A stretch of 7,003 nt of DNA from Treponema sp. UBA1798 (GTDB lineage Bacteria; Spirochaetota; Spirochaetia; Treponematales; Treponemataceae), in assembly GCA_002319875.1 (NCBI GenBank), contig DCFS01000205.1, positions 21,141-28,143 on the forward strand, read 5' to 3'. The notes under the pieces are model-generated. The model was not told the origin of the DNA and made no database searches. It saw only the letters and a list, made by a program, of their open reading frames with translations. The position numbers were made by a program, and so were the translations under genes. This document shows, piece by piece, positions 5,488 to 7,003 of the stretch (position 1 is its first letter; every line of letters begins with the position of its first letter).

Positions 5488-5513
5488 GTTGATTCATACC
5501 GGCAGGATAGAAA

Positions 5514-5560
5514 TGACTATATGGGTCAAAATATCTCTTTTTATTGTGTTAATATGACAC
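5514..5560 (-). promoter_or_regulatory. Candidate sigma-54 activator sites, copy B
   Basis: TGAC-N7-GTCA (5514-5528) and GTGTTAATATGACAC (5546-5560) are dyads whose centres are 32 bp apart, as in copy A, although the surrounding sequence has diverged. ATGAATCAAAA follows at the same offset in both copies (5587-5597 and 4347-4357). The distance to the -24 element is about 253 bp, against 115 bp in copy A. The difference is roughly the length of the palindromic repeat and its flanks. Confidence 0.5.
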
Positions 5561-5689
5561 ATTTATGACAGTATCCCGGATATAAAATGAATCAAAAAGT
5601 GTTAATCTGTTCTGACTGGCAAAACGAATTTGCGTATGTTCAATTATACGGAGTATTCAAAAAGTCAGACAGGTTTTGAAACATCTTTT

Positions 5690-6904
5690 TTAATCTCTAT
5701 TGAAAACATATCTGTCGAGCCTGTTCATTGCTTCCTGAATTCTGCTTAGCGGCAGTGCAAGATTCATTCTGATGGCATATGGGCCATGAAACATACGTCC
5801 ATCCTGCCATGCGACGCCGACGCTGTAACCGGCTTTTTCCAGTTCAGCGATTGATCTGTTATGTTTTTCGCACCACTTTCTGCAGTCAAGAAAAATCATA
5901 TAGGTACCTTCCGGTTTTGAAACTTCGACACCCTCAAAGTGTGATGCAATATAGCTGCAGACGTAATTAACATTTGCGCTCAAAACTTTGCAGAGTTCAT
6001 CAACCCATTCATACCCTTCTGTCTTATAGGCACCGATCAGCGCATACATGCTGAGAACATTCATGTCATTGTAATGAGATTTCGTACTTTGTGCTGTTAT
6101 GCGGTCGTTCAGATATGTATTGTATATAATGTGATAAGAACCGATGAGGCCTGCCAGATTAAACGTTTTGCTCGGAGCATAAAAAGCAGCCGTTCTGTTT
6201 TTTGCATCTTCACTGACCGACTGTACCGGAATATGTGTATGACCGTTGAGGATAATGTCTGACCAGATTTCATCAGATATGACAATACAGTTATTTGCTT
6301 TATAGATTTCCATTGCCTGTTCGATTTCCTGCCGTTCCCAAACCCGGCCGCAGGGATTATGCGGACTGCAAAAAACTGCTGTATGGATCTTGTTTGCTTT
6401 TATCTTTACATCCATATCGTTATAATCCATACGCCATACACCATTTTCATCCTTCTTCAGAGGACTGAGGATGATCTTCCTGCCATTGTTTTCGATGCAG
6501 CTGGTAAAGCCGATATATGTAGGGGAATGAAGGAGTACCGCATCTCCCGGAGCGGAAAATGCACAGAGCGTGGAAACAACGCCGCCAAGAACTCCGTTTT
6601 CATATCCTATGCATTCTTTCGTAAGTCCTGCGGTACCGTGGCGGTTGTTCTGCCATCTGATAATGGAATCAAAGTATTCCTCTTTCGGCATAAAATAGCC
6701 GAATGCGGGATGTTTTGCACGTTCAATTATTGCATCCGTTATTGTCGGAACTGTAGGAAAATTCATATCAGCAACCCACATGGGAATAATATCGAATCCT
6801 TTGTCAGGCAGTTCCGGTGAAAATCCGGGCATGGTACCCAGCCCGTCAACAGCTATGGCATCTTTACCATGCCGGTCTATAATTGAAGTAAAATCATATT
6901 TCAT
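5690..6904 (-). CDS. MalY/PatB-family PLP-dependent C-S lyase or aminotransferase
   Basis: A 404-residue fold-type I PLP enzyme, the usual length for the family. Members cleave the C-S bond of cystathionine, cysteine and similar substrates, giving pyruvate, ammonia and a thiol or sulfide. Treponemal cystalysin is a relative. Visible landmarks are PMWVADMNFP (41-50, a MalY-type N-terminal motif with Asn where Asp is usual), Tyr130 in SPTYIGF, SPHNPCGRVW (180-189, with Asn183 near the cofactor), SDEIWSD (210-216, with Asp211 for the pyridine nitrogen), the Schiff-base lysine Lys246 in APSKTFNLAG, and Arg379 in IRMNLALP for the substrate carboxylate. All core residues are present, so it should be active. 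Whether it acts mainly as a lyase or as a transaminase cannot be read from sequence. A strong ribosome site supports the start. The gene ends 429 bases before the copy B promoter and is probably not cotranscribed with hsp20. Confidence 0.92.
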   Translation of the reverse strand: MKYDFTSIIDRHGKDAIAVDGLGTMPGFSPELPDKGFDIIPMWVADMNFPTVPTITDAIIERAKHPAFGYFMPKEEYFDSIIRWQNNRHGTAGLTKECIGYENGVLGGVVSTLCAFSAPGDAVLLHSPTYIGFTSCIENNGRKIILSPLKKDENGVWRMDYNDMDVKIKANKIHTAVFCSPHNPCGRVWERQEIEQAMEIYKANNCIVISDEIWSDIILNGHTHIPVQSVSEDAKNRTAAFYAPSKTFNLAGLIGSYHIIYNTYLNDRITAQSTKSHYNDMNVLSMYALIGAYKTEGYEWVDELCKVLSANVNYVCSYIASHFEGVEVSKPEGTYMIFLDCRKWCEKHNRSIAELEKAGYSVGVAWQDGRMFHGPYAIRMNLALPLSRIQEAMNRLDRYVFNRD

Positions 6905-6913
6905 AGTAACTGT

Positions 6914-6919
6914 CCTCCT
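6914..6919 (-). promoter_or_regulatory. Ribosome binding site of the C-S lyase
   Basis: AGGAGG on the minus strand (6919-6914) lies 9 bases before the ATG at 6904. It is a full-consensus Shine-Dalgarno sequence and fixes the start. Confidence 0.85.
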
Positions 6920-6945
6920 GGAAAAAATTGATTCCCGATAAAAGC

Positions 6946-6983
6946 AGAGGCTGTCCCGGATGAAGGAACAGCCTCTCTTTTTT
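6946..6983. terminator. Bidirectional-looking intrinsic terminator upstream of the C-S lyase
   Basis: AGAGGCTGT (6946-6954) and ACAGCCTCT (6968-6976) form a perfect 9-bp stem, extendable by two C-G pairs past a bulge. CTTTTTT follows on the plus strand (6977-6983), and GCTTTT follows on the minus strand. It probably ends a leftward gene lying beyond the window, although the better T-run is on the plus strand. An attenuator in the lyase leader is an alternative. Confidence 0.7.
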
Positions 6984-6984
6984 C

Positions 6985-7003
6985 GAGCGGAGGGTTTAAT
7001 ACC
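6985..7003. repeat. Start of a second palindromic repeat copy (cut by the window)
   Basis: GAGCGGAGGGTTTAATACC (6985-7003) matches 5381-5399 at 17 of 19 positions, including the GGAGGG and TTAATACC blocks. The window ends before the hairpins would appear, so only the left end can be judged. Confidence 0.5.

Larger units (their letters stand above)
4458..5597. repeat. Tandem duplication, unit B
   Basis: This is the second copy of the slyX(5')-hsp20-promoter-dyad block (unit A is 3381-4357). It is longer mainly because of a palindromic element at about 5384-5487 and about 40 extra leader bases near 5142-5220. Its slyX end is broken, so unit A with the intact slyX keeps the ancestral left junction. 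I see no gene in 5262-5380. Confidence 0.85.

Noticed and set aside
5656..5680. TTCAAAA/TTTTGAA stem as the terminator of the C-S lyase
   Set aside because: The stem is almost entirely A-T and no T-run follows on the minus strand.
6359..6820. 153-codon plus-strand open frame inside the C-S lyase
   Set aside because: It is antisense to a well-conserved PLP enzyme, with no ribosome site and no recognisable product.
1..7003. CRISPR arrays, tRNA or rRNA genes, transposase genes
   Set aside because: I found no regularly spaced direct repeats, no recognisable structural RNA sequence and no transposase motifs in any frame.

Overview
This window is a moderate-GC bacterial chromosome segment in which every recognisable gene is read leftwards (minus strand). 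From right to left the order is: a MalY/PatB-type PLP-dependent C-S lyase or aminotransferase; a small heat-shock protein (copy B); a second, closely related small heat-shock protein (copy A); slyX; an RluA-family pseudouridine synthase; and a membrane-bound hybrid histidine kinase. The mix of genes, the codon use, the GC-rich palindromic intergenic repeat and the sigma-54-type promoters recall a host-associated treponeme (Spirochaetes). That assignment is a recognition-based inference, because no marker gene is present to settle it.

Right part (5690-7003): the lyase has its own strong ribosome binding site. A terminator-like hairpin and the start of a second copy of the palindromic repeat lie beyond its start. 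Centre (3381-5597): this is the most interesting part. A block of roughly 1 kb, consisting of the 5' end of slyX, the slyX promoter, an hsp20 terminator, the hsp20 gene, its promoter and an upstream dyad region, is present twice in tandem. Copy A keeps the intact slyX. Copy B ends in a 25-codon slyX remnant with a decayed promoter. Both hsp20 genes have a -24/-12 (sigma-54) type promoter with the exact 10-bp GG-to-GC spacing. Both also carry a pair of dyad motifs further upstream whose centres are 32 bp apart in each copy, as expected for binding sites of a sigma-54 activator. In copy B a palindromic repeat sits between these sites and the promoter. A 150-bp patch over the hsp20 5' ends is about 97% identical, while the rest of the genes is about 80% identical, which suggests local gene conversion.

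Left part (1-3434): slyX and the pseudouridine synthase may form a short operon. slyX and the kinase each have a sigma-70-like promoter so close to the start codon, with no Shine-Dalgarno sequence, that their mRNAs could be leaderless. The kinase ends at 190. The remaining 189 bases may hold the tail of a convergent gene, but this is uncertain.

Functionally, the segment joins a probable stress-response module (two holdase chaperones, apparently under alternative sigma-factor control) with housekeeping RNA modification and a separate signalling kinase. Nothing in the sequence shows that the kinase controls the hsp20 genes.
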